Of a DNA stretch of 64,000 nt, positions 62,737 to 64,000 are shown in pieces. Under the pieces are notes generated by a model, which worked only from the letters and a program-made list of their open reading frames with translations, was not told where the DNA came from and made no database searches. The DNA is taken from positions 62,001 through 126,000 of the forward strand of contig WOFQ01000024.1 in NCBI GenBank assembly GCA_012184525.1, given 5' to 3'. Numbering within the stretch: position 1 is the first letter of the stretch; the number at the start of each line of letters is the position of its first letter. The DNA is from Xenoacremonium recifei (taxonomy: Eukaryota; Ascomycota; Sordariomycetes; Hypocreales; Nectriaceae). Both the position numbers and the translations under genes were made by a program.

Positions 62737-64000
62737 TCAATCCAAAGCCTCGCCGCTGAGGATGCTCTTCAGAATGCCGGCACCAACTCCCTCTGCCACG
62801 GATTCGATCTCCTTCTCTCCAACACAGCTCGTGATCCTTCGTTCATCTCCACTGGGAATTTGAGCCTTTCGTCCTCTCTTGCTTGGAGTCTGCGGCGTAG
62901 CAAAGCTCCCAGTCTTTCCATTTGATGCATTGACCAAGCCCAAAGTCTCAAGGCTGCCCACTACTTCTCGGAACTCAGAGCTAGAGAGCGGGTGTAGGAC
63001 TGAGTCTCGAGTGCATAGCTGGCAGTATGCGTCGAAGAGCATCTTGACCGTAGGCGCCAAAGATTTCGACTTGGAGGGTGTGGCAAGTCCGTGGCCCATC
63101 GCCAGGGCCGCTCGCGTTCGGTTCTCGTAAGCCACCAGGGCACAGAGCGCAGCCTTCTGCTGCAGGTTGAGAGCCTTGAGTCGCTGAGCAGTTCCGTTGC
63201 TGAAGGCGGCAGAAGTAATCTTGTTGAGGTGGCCAATCGAGGCTCGGGGAGCGGTCTCAGGGGTCAGCGCCTTGAGGGAGTTGGCCATGATCTGGACCAC
63301 GCTCCTTGAGTTGTTGCCTGAAGCTCCGTTCGTGTTTTCGCCAAGAGGTCGCTTGGACGGAGTCAACTGCAAAAGCTTCTCTCGGGCCTCCTCTTCGTGC
63401 TTCTGTCGGGTCTCTGACTCGATCAGATCCAAGGCTCGTCGACAAATCTCGAACGCCTTTCGCAGGTCACCAGTCTGGCTAGCAACCTTTCTGGAGCAAA
63501 GTTCGATGGCTGCTGGGTGAATGAATGGAACGTATGATTCATTCCCTGCGGGCATCAACGACTTGAGGCGTGTAAGGATGATGTTCTTGACCTGAGCGGC
63601 GGTATAGGGGAGGAAAGGTAGCAACTCGGGCTTCAGGTTCTTTGACTTGAGGCGAGGAAGGAACCGGTCTGTCAGGTCCAGCGCGTTGGCGATGCCGACT
63701 AGCACAAGTCGCGAAGATTTTTGCAGAGACCACTCGAAGACTCGGTAGAGACTCTCCAAGCCCATTGTCAGGATGTGGTCGATCTCGTCCAGAGTCACGA
63801 GGTAGGCAGCCGCCGATTTCGATTTAGGCACAAACATCCCTTGAAGTGCTGCAGCCGCGTCGGCCTCGGTGGAGCCGTTCTCCTGACCCAACGCCTCCAA
63901 CAAAGTGTTGTAAAGATCCTTGGAAGACTTAATGCTCATGCAATTGACGTAGGCGCTTCGGACGTTGTCGCGGCCCGCGTACTCCTGGTTCAAGGAGGTG
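62737..64000 (-). CDS. CDC6: Replication licensing ATPase Cdc6/Cdc18, N-terminus outside window
   Basis: AAA+ protein that binds ORC at origins and loads Mcm2-7 in G1. The visible 420 residues cover the C-terminal two thirds; the frame is open to the right edge with no start, so Walker A lies beyond it. Visible parts are VNCMSIKSSKDLYNTLLEALG, Walker B with VTLDEIDHILT, and sensor 1 in LVLVGIANALDLTDRFLPRL. The lid follows with FLPYTAAQVKNIILTRL, and sensor 2 in ASQTGDLRKAFEICRRALDL. The C-terminal winged helix has QQKAALCALVAYENR, AYCQLC and SSSEFREVVGSLETLGLV. A basic TPSKRPLG and two other TPxK sites are possible CDK targets. Cdc6 rather than Orc1 is favoured by the absence of a BAH domain-scale extension and by the C-terminal motif order. 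Confidence 0.92.
   Translation of the reverse strand, partial: TSLNQEYAGRDNVRSAYVNCMSIKSSKDLYNTLLEALGQENGSTEADAAAALQGMFVPKSKSAAAYLVTLDEIDHILTMGLESLYRVFEWSLQKSSRLVLVGIANALDLTDRFLPRLKSKNLKPELLPFLPYTAAQVKNIILTRLKSLMPAGNESYVPFIHPAAIELCSRKVASQTGDLRKAFEICRRALDLIESETRQKHEEEAREKLLQLTPSKRPLGENTNGASGNNSRSVVQIMANSLKALTPETAPRASIGHLNKITSAAFSNGTAQRLKALNLQQKAALCALVAYENRTRAALAMGHGLATPSKSKSLAPTVKMLFDAYCQLCTRDSVLHPLSSSEFREVVGSLETLGLVNASNGKTGSFATPQTPSKRGRKAQIPSGDERRITSCVGEKEIESVAEGVGAGILKSILSGEALD

Noticed and set aside
1..64000. tRNA genes
   Set aside because: I looked for GGTTCRA-type B boxes with upstream A boxes in the intergenic regions of both strands and saw none that fold plausibly. A covariance-model scan would be decisive.
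1..64000. A co-located pathway of ER-Golgi or spliceosome genes
   Set aside because: emp24, arf1 and gos1, and cus2-like and prp5, are separated by unrelated genes on mixed strands; this looks like chance placement in a gene-dense genome.

Overview
The window is a stretch of nuclear DNA from a filamentous ascomycete. Several things point to this: multi-exon genes with short introns (mostly 50-150 nt, GTRAGT-like donors, CTRAC-like branch sites); fungal-specific families (PalF, Zap1/ZafA-type regulator, DUF3405, DUF3712, p24 proteins); full-length Rpn13; and a Prp5 with a long RS-like N-terminus. Protein character and moderately GC-rich coding sequence suggest Sordariomycetes, but I cannot name a genus. 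I recognise 26 protein-coding genes, 24 complete and two cut by the window ends. I found no convincing tRNA, rRNA, snoRNA, transposon or CRISPR. Most genes are conserved core genes, and I see no secondary-metabolite cluster or obvious novel multi-gene system.

Layout, left to right: SulP/SLC26 transporter (-, partial), GINS subunit Psf1 (-), elongation factor 1-beta (-) divergent from proteasome receptor Rpn13 (+), Tat-SF1/Cus2-like splicing factor (+), luciferase-domain membrane protein (-), DUF3405 type II membrane protein (+), p24 cargo receptor Emp24 (-), Arf1 (+), mitochondrial Hsp78 (-) divergent from ribosomal protein L6 (+), dipeptidyl peptidase III (-), a ~4-kb gene-poor stretch, gluconokinase (+), branched-chain 2-oxoacid dehydrogenase E2 (-) divergent from Atp10 (+), Golgi SNARE Gos1 (-) divergent from ribosomal protein L35 (+), a small lipidation-motif protein (-) divergent from a Zap1/ZafA-like zinc regulator (+), a repeat-rich spacer, Prp5 helicase (-) divergent from an HCNGP/SAP30BP-like protein (+), a DUF3712 membrane glycoprotein (-), a ~3.1-kb spacer, a flavocytochrome b2-like enzyme (-) divergent from Jac1 (+), PalF/Rim8 (-) and Cdc6 (-, partial).

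Functionally the genes are scattered housekeeping: replication (Psf1, Cdc6), splicing (Cus2-like, Prp5, HCNGP-like), translation (EF1B, L6, L35), ER-Golgi traffic (Emp24, Arf1, Gos1), mitochondria (Hsp78, E2, Atp10, Jac1), and zinc and pH signalling (Zap1-like, PalF). Head-to-head pairs sharing 340-430 bp promoters recur. The points most worth following up are: an Rpn13 intron whose first bases hold an in-frame stop, so retention would give a Pru-only form; a b2-like enzyme with no presequence and a C-terminal SKL; six CxDxxC motifs in the zinc regulator together with ZRE-like promoter sites; tandem PacC/Rim101-type sites just upstream of palF; two in-frame starts in DPP III consistent with dual targeting; and two diverged tandem-repeat tracts.
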